DNA of 16,719 nt from NCBI GenBank assembly GCA_031550915.1, contig JAVBOF010000167.1, positions 1 to 16,719 of the forward strand, read 5' to 3'. Of the stretch, positions 6,480 to 13,662 are shown piece after piece (positions within the stretch are counted from its first letter, which is position 1; each line of letters begins with the position of its first letter). The notes beneath the pieces were generated by a model. The model was given only the letters and a program-made list of their open reading frames with translations, did not search any database and had not been told where the DNA came from. This stretch comes from JAVBOF01 sp031550915. GTDB lineage: Bacteria; Bacillota; Clostridia; Christensenellales; MGBC116941. Both the position numbers and the translations under genes were made by a program.

Positions 6480-7049
6480 ATGCATTCAAAGTCGAAAATA
6501 TTATCTGTATGCGCGTTGTTTACTGCGCTTACATGCGTTTCAAGTTTCATAAAGATTCAGATCCCCGGTTTTTTGCCCTTCACGCTACAAAGCCTTGTAG
6601 TCATGCTTAGTGCGTTAATGCTTCCCCCACGCTATTCAGCTGTCAGTCAAACGCTATACCTTGCAATCGGTCTGGCTGGCGTACCGGTTTTCGCTATGGG
6701 TGGCGGTCCTGCATATGTCCTTTATCCGTCATTCGGCTTTTTGTTGGGGTTTGTTCCAGCTTCATTTGTTGCAAGTAAGATTTATTCTAAAAAGGCCTGG
6801 CGGAACGGAACAAAAAAAACCGAAGCATTCTCGGCGATACTCTCTATGGCAGTAGGCAACATTTGCATCTACTCATTTGGAATAATGTATTTGTATGTAC
6901 TTGGCGGAGCATACGGAATATACGATGTATTTGTGAATTATTTTTTAGTATTTCTGCCCTATGATATCGTTAAATGCATATGCGCAGTCTTTCTGTATAA
7001 TCAAATCAAGCGAAAGCTTCCGGCTTTCATCTATTCTTTGCGGCAGTAA
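6480..7049 (+). CDS. bioY: Biotin transporter BioY
   Basis: BioY is the substrate-binding membrane component (S component) of biotin ECF transporters. The 189-aa product is all-helical and hydrophobic with about six membrane segments. Family features include an early SSFIKIQIPGFLPFTLQSLV, the small-residue-rich LAIGLAGVPVFAMGGGPAYV (~61–80), YPSFGFLLGF (~82–91) and the late FLVFLPYDIVKCICAVFL. No EcfA ATPase or EcfT gene is adjacent, so it probably shares a general ECF module encoded elsewhere. The ATG follows AGGAGG after only three bases, a tight but usable spacing. The BirA operator upstream independently supports biotin as substrate. The 3' end overlaps the convergent ruvX by 23 bases. 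Confidence 0.93.
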   Translation: MHSKSKILSVCALFTALTCVSSFIKIQIPGFLPFTLQSLVVMLSALMLPPRYSAVSQTLYLAIGLAGVPVFAMGGGPAYVLYPSFGFLLGFVPASFVASKIYSKKAWRNGTKKTEAFSAILSMAVGNICIYSFGIMYLYVLGGAYGIYDVFVNYFLVFLPYDIVKCICAVFLYNQIKRKLPAFIYSLRQ

Positions 7050-7452
7050 AATCCAGATAACCCTGTAAAATTGTAACAGCGGCAAGCTTATCTATTACTT
7101 TCCGTCTCTTTTTTCTGCTGATGTCAGCTTCTAACAAGGCTCTTTCCACAAAAGCTGTACTTAAGCGTTCGTCCCAGAATTCCGAATCTACATTTAGTCT
7201 TTCTTTTAATATACCCGCGAAATCCAAAACTTTCTGTGCAGCCGGGCCAAGGGTTCCGTTCATATTCTTTGGTAAACCCATAAGAAGGGTACATGGCGCA
7301 TACCTACACAAAAGCCCGGATATATGGTTTATATCCGTATCTATATCCCTTCTTTCATAGGTCTCCAAGCCCTGAGCAGTCATTCCGAGCGCATCGCTGA
7401 CCGCAAAACCAATTCTTTTTTCACCATAATCTATAGCTAATACTCTCAACAT
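7027..7452 (-). CDS. ruvX: RuvX/YqgF Holliday junction resolvase-like nuclease
   Basis: The 141-aa product has the RNase H-like fold of the YqgF family, implicated in 16S rRNA 5'-end processing and proposed as a junction resolvase. Visible signatures are VLAIDYGEKRIGFAVSD (4–20, catalytic D8), MGLPKNMNG (58–66), DERLSTAFVE (94–103) and IDKLAAVTILQGYLD (120–134, D121). Length is normal. The start is probably ATG 7452; a GTG at 7458 is in frame and the ribosome binding site is weak, which fits translation coupled to the reductase gene ending 10 bases upstream. It is the last gene of the ireB operon; Firmicutes usually keep ireB and ruvX directly adjacent. Confidence 0.95.
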   Translation of the reverse strand: MLRVLAIDYGEKRIGFAVSDALGMTAQGLETYERRDIDTDINHISGLLCRYAPCTLLMGLPKNMNGTLGPAAQKVLDFAGILKERLNVDSEFWDERLSTAFVERALLEADISRKKRRKVIDKLAAVTILQGYLDFTAAKNR

Positions 7453-7462
7453 AATCACACAT

Positions 7463-8407
7463 CTATTCTAATATTTTTATACAAAAGTGTGGGCACACGG
7501 ATGCACAATACGAACACAAAACACATCTATTATTGTCTACACAAGCTGTGCCGTCTCTGATGGACAATGCATGGGAACGGCAGCGTTCTACGCATTTACC
7601 ACACGCCTCACACCAATCGTGTATATAGAGACTTTTCGCGCGTGTATCCGGCATTTCAGGCATCTCGCTTTTATCCATATAATTGAATATAGCGGCATTA
7701 TACTTTATTTCGTTTTCGTTCTGCATACCAACGGCCACTGAATGTAGGCACTCTTTGTCACGAACATATATCAAAGCTTTTTCAATATCCTTTATCAGAT
7801 GTCCACCGCCCAACGGCTTCATTCCGAATATTCCCTTACCGAGGCTGCATGATACCGCCAATGCTTTCTCCATATCTTGTGCCGATCCATCCAATATACC
7901 AAATCCATCCTTATTTATCATCGGGTGGATTATTTCGATTTCATTATACATATTTGCTCCGGTCACACCGGAAACAAGGTGTGTAGATAATCCCACTGCG
8001 CGGATTTTCCCTGCTGCCTTTTGTTTAATATAGTATTCGAGTGCGTCATAATGCCCGCGTATCGTGTGTTCGCTTTCCTGCTCGTGCATAAGCATGATAT
8101 CGACATAATCTCTGCCAATAGCACGCAGGGAAGCATCTAAAGACTCCTGGGCGCCCCGAACATCGTAAGCGTATGACTTTGTACAGATAACGGCTTCAGG
8201 GTGATTCTGAAGTAATGGCTTTAAGAACTGGTAATTTTCATATAATTGAGCGGTGTCGAAAAAATTGATGCCTATTTCATAGGCATAATTCAACAACCGT
8301 ACCCCTTCGTTCAGGGAAATTTGTTTTTTTAACGGGCTTAAAGTAAGAGTGCCAAAGCAAAGCTTTGACACGTTAATATCAGTTAGACCAAGATTGTTAT
8401 ACTTCAT
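7463..8407 (-). CDS. Aldo/keto reductase with C-terminal 2[4Fe-4S] ferredoxin domain
   Basis: The 314-aa cytoplasmic protein has a TIM-barrel aldo/keto reductase domain (1–~245) with the full catalytic tetrad: D51 and Y56 in FFDTAQLYENY, K77 in ICTKSY, and H108 in LMHEQ. The C-terminal ~55 residues carry two iron-sulfur motifs, C266xxC269xxC272xxxC276 and C295xxC298xxC301xxxC305P, as in bacterial ferredoxins. Such fusions in anaerobes presumably exchange electrons between NAD(P)H-linked carbonyl chemistry and ferredoxin; the substrate is unknown. It begins three bases after the ireB stop and ends 10 bases before ruvX, so it is inserted into what is normally an ireB–ruvX pair. The intact tetrad argues for activity. 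Confidence 0.92.
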   Translation of the reverse strand: MKYNNLGLTDINVSKLCFGTLTLSPLKKQISLNEGVRLLNYAYEIGINFFDTAQLYENYQFLKPLLQNHPEAVICTKSYAYDVRGAQESLDASLRAIGRDYVDIMLMHEQESEHTIRGHYDALEYYIKQKAAGKIRAVGLSTHLVSGVTGANMYNEIEIIHPMINKDGFGILDGSAQDMEKALAVSCSLGKGIFGMKPLGGGHLIKDIEKALIYVRDKECLHSVAVGMQNENEIKYNAAIFNYMDKSEMPEMPDTRAKSLYIHDWCEACGKCVERCRSHALSIRDGTACVDNNRCVLCSYCASVCPHFCIKILE

Positions 8408-8410
8408 TAG

Positions 8411-8671
8411 TTAGGCTTTATATTCATTGATATAGAAAGAGATGATTTCTTCTAAAAGCTCATCTCTTTCAATACGCCGTATGAGATAGCGTGCGTTGTT
8501 ATGGCTTGTAATGTACGTCGGATCACCGGATATTATATAACCGACAAGCTGATTTATCGGATCATATCCCTTCTCTTTCATAGCATCATAAACCTTTATT
8601 ATTATTTCATTTGCCATATATGCATTTTCTTTGTCAAGAGAAAATTGCATCGTTTCATCAAACCGGTTCAT
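8411..8671 (-). CDS. ireB: IreB family regulatory phosphoprotein (UPF0297)
   Basis: The 86-aa protein shows the highly conserved family core VYDAMKEKGYDPINQLVGYI, then SGDPTYITSHNNARYLIR and RIERDELLEEII. In Enterococcus faecalis, IreB is phosphorylated on N-terminal threonines by the PASTA kinase IreK and modulates cell-envelope stress resistance; here a Thr is kept at position 7, while position 4 is Phe. The frame opens at 8704, but ATG 8671 has GGAGG seven bases upstream and gives the family's normal start MNRFDETMQF. It leads an operon with the aldo/keto reductase and ruvX. Confidence 0.94.
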   Translation of the reverse strand: MNRFDETMQFSLDKENAYMANEIIIKVYDAMKEKGYDPINQLVGYIISGDPTYITSHNNARYLIRRIERDELLEEIISFYINEYKA

Positions 8672-8705
8672 TACGATACCTCCATATCGACTTAAGACCA
8701 TCATT

Positions 8706-8734
8706 ATTATAATACATTTCTACAAATAATTCAA
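8706..8734 (-). promoter_or_regulatory. Promoter of the ireB operon
   Basis: TTGAAT (8734–8729), exactly 17 bases, and a perfect TATAAT (8711–8706) on the minus strand, about 35 bases before the ireB start. This is a near-consensus housekeeping promoter. Confidence 0.8.
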
Positions 8735-8761
8735 ACCTAATTATGGCATCAAATTGAATAA

Positions 8762-9832
8762 TCATTGTGATTCGTTAATTCCGTGATCGGTTTTTACATT
8801 TTCATCCATAGACCTATAAGTTATAATAAACCTGACGTCTTCATTTATTACTATATATATTGGAAGTGACAGAATAATTCCGGGCAATCCAAAGGTATAC
8901 ATACCTATTATCAAAACCGTAACCGTCAAAAGGGGGTGCATGCCAAGTTTTTTCCCCAGTAATTTTGGCGCTAAAATACCGCCAACAATTTGTTGTGTAA
9001 TCAAAACCACTATAACAGAATACCATACAAGCATACCATTGACCGGCGCCGCGACAAGAACCGGCGGAATAGATCCTGCTATTGGCCCGAAGTAAGGGAT
9101 TATACTGCAAACAGCCATAAATACCGCTAGTATAAAGGGTTTTGGCAATCCTATTACTATGAACCCAATAAGTGAAAGCGCACCGCAGGACAGAGCAATT
9201 ATTATTTGGCCCTTTAGTAGTTTTCTCAGTATATTATTTGAATATTTGAATATAATAATTAATTTATATCTATTTTTGCTCGGTATCAGATATAATAATT
9301 TATCGACAAAATACTGCTTATCTTTAATAAAAAAGAACGAAAAAACCGGCGTCAGGCCAATAATACCGATCCACTTTATTATGTCATTTATAGCCTCGGT
9401 ACCATTGAAAAGATTTTTTACCCAATCTGCAAACGCAATTTTTATTTGGTCTCCTATATCTCCGATACCCAGCTTTGTTAAATTCGCCTGAAGAGATTCT
9501 GTCCTTTTATCTAGTGCCGAAAAATATTCAGGCAGCTGCTGTGAGAAGCTTTTTATGGAATCTATTATGGCCGGGATAAGAAATAATGAAAGTAAAGAAA
9601 GCATAACGAAGATTATTATATAAACTATTATGATAGATAGTATATCTGAAAAGTATTTTTTAAGAAATGTGACAGCAGGCGAAGTAATATAGGCAAAAGC
9701 TATTGATATCAGAATAATCGCAATCACAGGCCATAGAAAATTCCAAAATACTATCAATAAAACAATCAACCCGGCAATATAGATATACCGGGCTAATCTT
9801 TTCACCGAACCATTTCGCTTGTCTTTTCCCAT
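8762..9832 (-). CDS. AI-2E family transporter (YrrI/PerM-type permease)
   Basis: The 356-aa integral membrane protein has about eight helices. It starts with a basic leader (KDKRNGSVKRLARYIY), a helical pair, a large extracytoplasmic segment after helix 3 (~105–150), then conserved SFFFIKDKQYF, LPKPFILAVFMAVCSIIPYFGPIAG, and IVGGILAPKLLGKKLGMHPL. The family is ancient and broad; characterised members export AI-2 or exchange sodium for protons, and no substrate can be named from sequence. In many Firmicutes such a gene lies just before alaS–ireB–ruvX; here alaS is absent from the spot, and ireB begins after 90 bases with its own promoter. Confidence 0.92.
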   Translation of the reverse strand: MGKDKRNGSVKRLARYIYIAGLIVLLIVFWNFLWPVIAIILISIAFAYITSPAVTFLKKYFSDILSIIIVYIIIFVMLSLLSLFLIPAIIDSIKSFSQQLPEYFSALDKRTESLQANLTKLGIGDIGDQIKIAFADWVKNLFNGTEAINDIIKWIGIIGLTPVFSFFFIKDKQYFVDKLLYLIPSKNRYKLIIIFKYSNNILRKLLKGQIIIALSCGALSLIGFIVIGLPKPFILAVFMAVCSIIPYFGPIAGSIPPVLVAAPVNGMLVWYSVIVVLITQQIVGGILAPKLLGKKLGMHPLLTVTVLIIGMYTFGLPGIILSLPIYIVINEDVRFIITYRSMDENVKTDHGINESQ

Positions 9833-9853
9833 GTGTCCTGCCTTTACAATTGC

Positions 9854-10009
9854 TTACATACCCATTCTTCTTGCGTAATGCTGCATCGTCCTCCTGCCGT
9901 TACGTAGCATTCTTCTTGCGTTCCGCTGTGCTGCGGAAGGATACATTGCTACCATAGCAGATACTCCAATTATACTGCCAATTAGCGCTCCTTTAAAAAA
10001 ACTACCCAC
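9854..10009 (-). CDS. Small YtxH-like membrane protein
   Basis: This 51-aa gene starts at GTG 10009 just after the PRC-barrel stop, with AGGAGA overlapping the end of that gene. The product begins VGSFFKGALIGSIIGVSAMV (~1–20), a glycine-rich single membrane helix, followed by a strongly basic Arg-rich tail with two similar RRM segments. A glycine-rich helix plus charged tail recalls the YtxH family of small envelope proteins, but that is a resemblance of shape only. Tight spacing to both neighbours (1 base and 21 bases) suggests a transcriptional unit with the PRC-barrel and AI-2E genes. Confidence 0.7.
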   Translation of the reverse strand: MGSFFKGALIGSIIGVSAMVAMYPSAAQRNARRMLRNGRRTMQHYARRMGM

Positions 10010-10010
10010 T

Positions 10011-10466
10011 TCATTCTCTCCTTTCAAATGCATGTTGATCTATTCTTGTATCTATTACGTTTGAAATTTTCGATACGATCTTTTGCCTACCGATTTTGAA
10101 ATCTTCCCAAAAGCTACGGGAAACCTCTAGAAACTCCACTTCACCGCTCTTTTCATCAAAAGCTATCTCGCTGATATATCCAAATTCAGTATCTGTTAGT
10201 TTTGCTTTAAGTTCCATATTGCCGTTGAAAATGTAATCATTTCCGCTGGTACGGTATCCATTTCCTGATACTATAACGCTTGTCCCAATTGAGCAAATAT
10301 CACTATATGGCACATAAACGTTTTTCGAAAACAGCCCGTTTTTATTTACTATGATTCCGGCTACGACTTTTTTTTCTGCCTGGTAATCGATCGATACGAT
10401 TTCCCCAATTCTCTTTCCATCGTCTGAATGAACAGCCATACCCAATAATGAACTGCATTTTAACAT
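10011..10466 (-). CDS. PRC-barrel domain protein
   Basis: The 151-aa product has two consecutive PRC-barrel-like domains. The first is ~5–75 (LLGMAVHSDDGKRIGEIVSI, then AGIIVNKNGLFSKNVYVPYS) and the second ~85–145 (AKLTDTEFGYISEIAFDEKSG and VEFLEVSRSFWEDF). PRC barrels are small beta barrels that bind proteins or RNA; in spore formers, short proteins like this are often sporulation-associated (YlmC/YrrD-like). No enzyme motif is seen. It is preceded by the YtxC-like gene on the same strand and followed immediately by a tiny membrane protein. The ATG at 10466 has AAAGG 11 bases upstream, a rather long spacing. Confidence 0.8.
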   Translation of the reverse strand: MLKCSSLLGMAVHSDDGKRIGEIVSIDYQAEKKVVAGIIVNKNGLFSKNVYVPYSDICSIGTSVIVSGNGYRTSGNDYIFNGNMELKAKLTDTEFGYISEIAFDEKSGEVEFLEVSRSFWEDFKIGRQKIVSKISNVIDTRIDQHAFERRE

Positions 10467-10550
10467 AACATTTCACGCCTTTCCTAAGTTATAGTATGCA
10501 GGCTAATAGCGATTTTTATTTAATCGAGGAAATGTTATCTTATACCAAAT

Positions 10551-11366
10551 TCATTTATCCAGCGTTAAAACCCTTTCATTAAAGACTTTCTTGATCGTAT
10601 CCAATATTTGCGGGTTTTTTGCGTTTTCCGCTCCGTGTATTATTATTTTACCTGGGGCTATCGTTATTAAAGAACTTATCAGGATATCCTCGTCATTCAT
10701 GCTTCCTTCATTCTCTGCTTCCAATGCCAATGCTATCTCATTATCCAGTTGTGTCAGATCCTTATCCAACAAAATATACTTACCACCACGCTGGACATTT
10801 ACATGAACCTCATCAATTTGTGGCGATTGCATGTTTACAAAATATTGAAGTATTTTGATAAATTCCTGATATTCGTTTTCAACGATGATTGTATTATAGG
10901 CACTTTCAACGTATCCATCCCAGCAACTTATCTGCTCCTTCATCCTGAATCTTAAAACACCGTCCAAAATCAATTGTCCCGATACCAGTCCGTCAGCAAT
11001 ACAGCCGTCCAGAGAGTGTGTCCAATTCTGGTTTTTCTTTATCCAGCACCAAACATAACAAAATATCCGGGCCTTATCCATTGGCTCCAATGTTGGATAT
11101 TTTTTATTTATCAGCCGTATTATCATGCTTTCGGCTAATTCTTCAGCCATAATGGATATGATTACATCAGATACGGCTTTAGTGCAGGTTTCATCGTTTT
11201 CTTCCTTGTCCGACGGGTATGCTTCAAGCAAACATAATTGTGCCGGTTCATCTTCCGATTCCGATATGCTCCAATGGATCCCCTTAGGAATAAATTTCGA
11301 ACATTTTAGAGTTAGTATATCGAACAATGGCAGGTTTTTTTCTTCCAAGCCAATTGAATATTGCAT
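10551..11366 (-). CDS. ytxC: YtxC-like putative sporulation protein
   Basis: The 271-aa soluble protein matches the YtxC family layout: a divergent N-terminal half with a helical segment (~70–110), then an RFRMKEQISCWDGYVESAYN core (~139–158), EYQEFIKILQYFVNMQSP (~165–182), and a C-terminal alpha/beta part including VHVNVQRGGKYILLD and the ending LITIAPGKIIIHG. YtxC is defined by its distribution and gene expression in spore formers; its biochemical role is unknown. Assignment is by recalled family pattern and not by alignment. The ATG at 11366 has GGAA a few bases upstream. It is divergent from deoC and heads the minus-strand run that includes the PRC-barrel gene. Confidence 0.72.
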   Translation of the reverse strand: MQYSIGLEEKNLPLFDILTLKCSKFIPKGIHWSISESEDEPAQLCLLEAYPSDKEENDETCTKAVSDVIISIMAEELAESMIIRLINKKYPTLEPMDKARIFCYVWCWIKKNQNWTHSLDGCIADGLVSGQLILDGVLRFRMKEQISCWDGYVESAYNTIIVENEYQEFIKILQYFVNMQSPQIDEVHVNVQRGGKYILLDKDLTQLDNEIALALEAENEGSMNDEDILISSLITIAPGKIIIHGAENAKNPQILDTIKKVFNERVLTLDK

Positions 11367-11516
11367 GATTCCAACTACACATCCTGATAATAATTTTCCG
11401 GCTGAATCATATTATGCCATGATTAATTAAGCCGTGCGTTTCCTTGTGTAGTATATCTCAAGGCAATAATAAAACGCATGAAATATTTTCATGTTTTCCA
11501 GTCTAAAAACTTTTCC

Positions 11517-11544
11517 TTGTTTTTGTTCATTATCATGATATAAT
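11517..11544 (+). promoter_or_regulatory. deoC promoter
   Basis: TTGTTT (11517–11522), a 16-base spacer and a perfect TATAAT (11539–11544). A start near 11551 gives a ~30-base leader to the ATG at 11581 and argues against the upstream in-frame start at 11548. Confidence 0.6.
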
Positions 11545-11580
11545 TTATTGAATAAGAAAAGCAATTTAGAAAGGTTATTT

Positions 11581-12243
11581 ATGGATAGAAAGGAATTAGC
11601 AAAGTATATCGATCATACTATTTTGAATGCGGATGCAACTAATTCAAACATAGTCAAACTTTGCGAAGAAGCAATGAACAACTCCTTTGCAAGCGTCTGC
11701 GTCAATGCCAACCATATTGAAATGGCTGCGGGCATATTAAAAGACAGCAATATTGCCCCATGTTGTGTTATAGCTTTCCCTCTTGGCGCATCGACGCCGT
11801 TGATAAAAGCAAATGAAGCCCGTTCCGTAATAGAGCTTGGTGCGACGGAAATAGATATGGTAATAAATATTGCCGCGGTAAAGGATAAAAATTGGACGCT
11901 TGTCAAAAACGATATCGAATCGGTCGCAAAAGTCGTAACCAAGGGAAATGCGCGGTTAAAAGTAATAATAGAAACTTGTATTCTTACGAATGAAGAAAAG
12001 ATAATGGTATGCAAGATCGCAAGAGATGCGGGGGCCGATTTCGTTAAAACCTCAACTGGTTTTTCAACCGATGGCGCTACGGTTGAGGATGTAGAGTTAA
12101 TGCGTAAAACAGTAGGCGCAGAAATGGGCGTTAAAGCTTCGGGCGGCATCCGTGATTACGAAACGGCGATTGCAATGATAAACGCGGGAGCAACACGAAT
12201 AGGAACGAGCTCAGGATTGAAAATAATCGGCATCGATTGTTAG
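11581..12243 (+). CDS. deoC: Deoxyribose-phosphate aldolase
   Basis: DeoC cleaves 2-deoxyribose 5-phosphate to glyceraldehyde 3-phosphate and acetaldehyde in deoxynucleoside catabolism. The 220-aa TIM barrel shows the full class I aldolase set: YIDHTIL (9–15), CVNANHIEMA, FPLGAS (66–71), EIDMVINI (90–97, D92), DFVKTSTGF (153–161, Schiff-base K156) and VKASGGIRD (184–192, K185). ATG 11581 has AGAAAGG six bases upstream and begins at the normal family start; the frame opens 33 bases earlier but that is unsupported. It is monocistronic here, divergent from the ytxC-like gene, with no deoxynucleoside phosphorylase or phosphopentomutase nearby. Confidence 0.96.
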   Translation: MDRKELAKYIDHTILNADATNSNIVKLCEEAMNNSFASVCVNANHIEMAAGILKDSNIAPCCVIAFPLGASTPLIKANEARSVIELGATEIDMVINIAAVKDKNWTLVKNDIESVAKVVTKGNARLKVIIETCILTNEEKIMVCKIARDAGADFVKTSTGFSTDGATVEDVELMRKTVGAEMGVKASGGIRDYETAIAMINAGATRIGTSSGLKIIGIDC

Positions 12244-12273
12244 CTTATCAAGATATTTATCTATGCATTTAAC

Positions 12274-12302
12274 TTGACAAATATGCTCTATTTCCCTATT
12301 AT
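12274..12302 (+). promoter_or_regulatory. tRNA-Leu promoter
   Basis: Perfect TTGACA (12274–12279), 17 bases, and TATTAT (12297–12302), ending ten bases before the mature tRNA 5' end. This is a strong stable-RNA promoter. Confidence 0.85.
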
Positions 12303-12312
12303 ATTTATACTT

Positions 12313-12399
12313 GCCGAAGTGGCGGAACTGGCAGACGCACAGGACTTAAAATCCTGCGAAGTAACATTCGTACCGGTTCGATTCCGGTCTTCGGCACCA
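12313..12399 (+). tRNA. tRNA-Leu (anticodon UAA)
   Basis: The acceptor arms GCCGAAG (12313–12319) and CTTCGGC (12389–12395) pair perfectly, followed by discriminator A and an encoded CCA. The anticodon stem CAGGA/TCCTG encloses loop CTTAAAA, giving anticodon TAA. A long variable arm (GCGAAGTAACATTCGT) marks a class II tRNA, and the T arm contains GGTTCGATT. It is flanked by its own promoter and terminator, so it is a single-gene unit. Confidence 0.97.
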
Positions 12400-12454
12400 A
12401 AATCGTTTCTATAGGAATTGAGCAATCCATTCCGTAGGAACGATTTTTCTTTTA
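12400..12454 (+). terminator. Rho-independent terminator after tRNA-Leu
   Basis: AAATCGTT (from 12400) pairs with AACGATTT, and CTA/TAG plus GGAAT/ATTCC extend the stem to the ~10-base loop at 12419–12428 with one bulge. TTTTTCTTTT follows at once. Confidence 0.85.
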
Positions 12455-12519
12455 TGTTATAATTTGTATTGGTATAGTTTGCTTTTTTACTGCAACGCTG
12501 GATATTTGAAAGGACAAAT

Positions 12520-13083
12520 ATGAGCCTGATCAAAAAAAACATTCCAAACATCATTACGTCGTCCCGTATTGTCTTTTCAGTGGTCTTTATTTTTGTTATC
12601 TATGCAACTTTTTGTTCTGGTATTGTAAATGCATATTTGATCGTATGTTTTGGCGCAATTATCTTATCAGACGTTATGGACGGTCATATTGCCCGAAAAA
12701 TGAATCTTGTAAGCCTCTTTGGAGCAAAGCTTGACCTTGTGGCAGATTTGATTTACGTCGTAGGCGTTGTTGGCACGCTCGTATATTTTCACAAATTGCC
12801 CCCATGGTTCCTTTTCGTTCTGGCCGTCAGCTTTATTGGATTTCAAATTACATCCAGGCTGTTTTTGCGTTATAACTGTTCACAGTCTCATGTGATATTC
12901 GATAAATTAGGAAAAACGGCAGCGATCTTAAGTATGCTGATTCCGGGCATATATGTTTTTAGATGCATGATTGTTGATTATGAACCAATTATGTTAGCAC
13001 TTGCCTTTATAATAACCAGTTTATTCTGTGCATCTTCGGTTTATAGGATAATGTTGGTTTTTAAAGCAAAGCGTGGATTGTAG
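12520..13083 (+). CDS. CDP-alcohol phosphatidyltransferase family membrane protein
   Basis: These enzymes replace CMP of a CDP-linked donor with an alcohol, making phospholipid head groups such as phosphatidylglycerol phosphate. The 187-aa product has about six membrane helices and a perfect family motif: D51VMDG, A58R59, an eight-residue gap, G68, D72 and D76 (D-x2-D-G-x2-A-R-x8-G-x3-D-x3-D). The N-terminal NIPNIITSSRI matches the conserved PNxLTxxR start of PgsA-type proteins. The acceptor alcohol cannot be told from sequence; PgsA is one option, but a genome usually holds another copy. ATG 12520 has AAAGGA six bases upstream. A TATAAT at 12458–12463 lacks a good −35. Confidence 0.9.
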   Translation: MSLIKKNIPNIITSSRIVFSVVFIFVIYATFCSGIVNAYLIVCFGAIILSDVMDGHIARKMNLVSLFGAKLDLVADLIYVVGVVGTLVYFHKLPPWFLFVLAVSFIGFQITSRLFLRYNCSQSHVIFDKLGKTAAILSMLIPGIYVFRCMIVDYEPIMLALAFIITSLFCASSVYRIMLVFKAKRGL

Positions 13084-13171
13084 TTTGCCGCAAATCAATC
13101 TACAAATATTAGAAATCGTATGATTATGCCTAAAGACCTTTGTTTACGGCACTTTGCGAGTTTGTCCTTAT

Positions 13172-13202
13172 GAGCAGCGGCACCAGCGGACAGTGCCCGC
13201 TC
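13172..13202. repeat. GC-rich imperfect hairpin
   Basis: GAGCAGCGGCAC (13172–13183) pairs with GTGCCCGCTC (13193–13202) with two single-base bulges; the loop is nine bases. No T-run follows on either strand. It stands two bases from the next hairpin. Confidence 0.55.
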
Positions 13203-13204
13203 AC

Positions 13205-13240
13205 AATATCGCGCATCATATTTAGGTGATGTGCGATATT
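13205..13240. repeat. 14-bp hairpin
   Basis: AATATCGCGCATCA (13205–13218) pairs with TGATGTGCGATATT (13227–13240); the only imperfection is one G·U-type position. The loop has eight bases. The downstream CTTAT is a weak T-run, so it may end transcription of the phosphatidyltransferase gene inefficiently, or be a conserved RNA structure. Confidence 0.7.
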
Positions 13241-13662
13241 CTTATACCTGAGTCGAAGCGTCATCTAAATAATCAAGGCATTACATGTGTGAGCAAAGTC
13301 CGCTTTGCAAACGCCGGTTTTACCAATCATCGCGCAACATGCTTTTTGGGGTCGCAGCAATACTGTCAGGCTTGTATCTTTCCAGTAATACAATACATGC
13401 TTAATACTGTTAAGGAGATTTTACATTATTTACTTGCCATATTATGTAGATTATTGCAATATATAGTTTCCTATCACGAAAAATATTCTGAAACGTTCTT
13501 TTACACTTTACAAATTTTTTTTGACGTGTTATTTTATTTTCATAAATCACAATTGATCTTCATAATTATTCCATTTCATGCATCCAATTGCTTCGTCGGT
13601 CTTTGATTCCATTATTTGCGCATTTTCCCAATATGGGACATTAAATAAAAGGAGAATTATGT

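Larger units (their letters stand above)
13084..13662. other. Non-coding spacer before the binding-protein operon
   Basis: I see no convincing gene in these ~580 bases. The left third holds two adjacent hairpins, annotated separately; the right half is very AT-rich. A TTGACG at 13521–13526 has only a poor −10 about 16 bases on, so the operon promoter is not firmly placed. An open frame from 13226 to 13606 lacks a usable ribosome binding site and any family pattern. The ribosome binding site of the next gene (AGGAGA, 13650–13655) closes the spacer. Confidence 0.6.

Noticed and set aside
11613..12149. Minus-strand open frame of 178 codons opposite deoC
   Set aside because: It is a shadow of deoC, whose catalytic motifs are intact on the plus strand.
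12288..12554. Minus-strand open frame of 88 codons across the tRNA gene
   Set aside because: It is the antisense of tRNA-Leu; the GAEDRNRTGT-type peptide is a well-known annotation artefact of tRNA-Leu genes.
13205..13240. Hairpin as a standard rho-independent terminator
   Set aside because: The stem is good but is followed only by CTTATACC, not a T-run, so I kept it as an unassigned hairpin.
13226..13606. Plus-strand open frame of 126 codons in the spacer
   Set aside because: It starts inside a hairpin stem, has no properly spaced ribosome binding site and shows no family pattern; its hydrophobic end reflects AT-rich composition.
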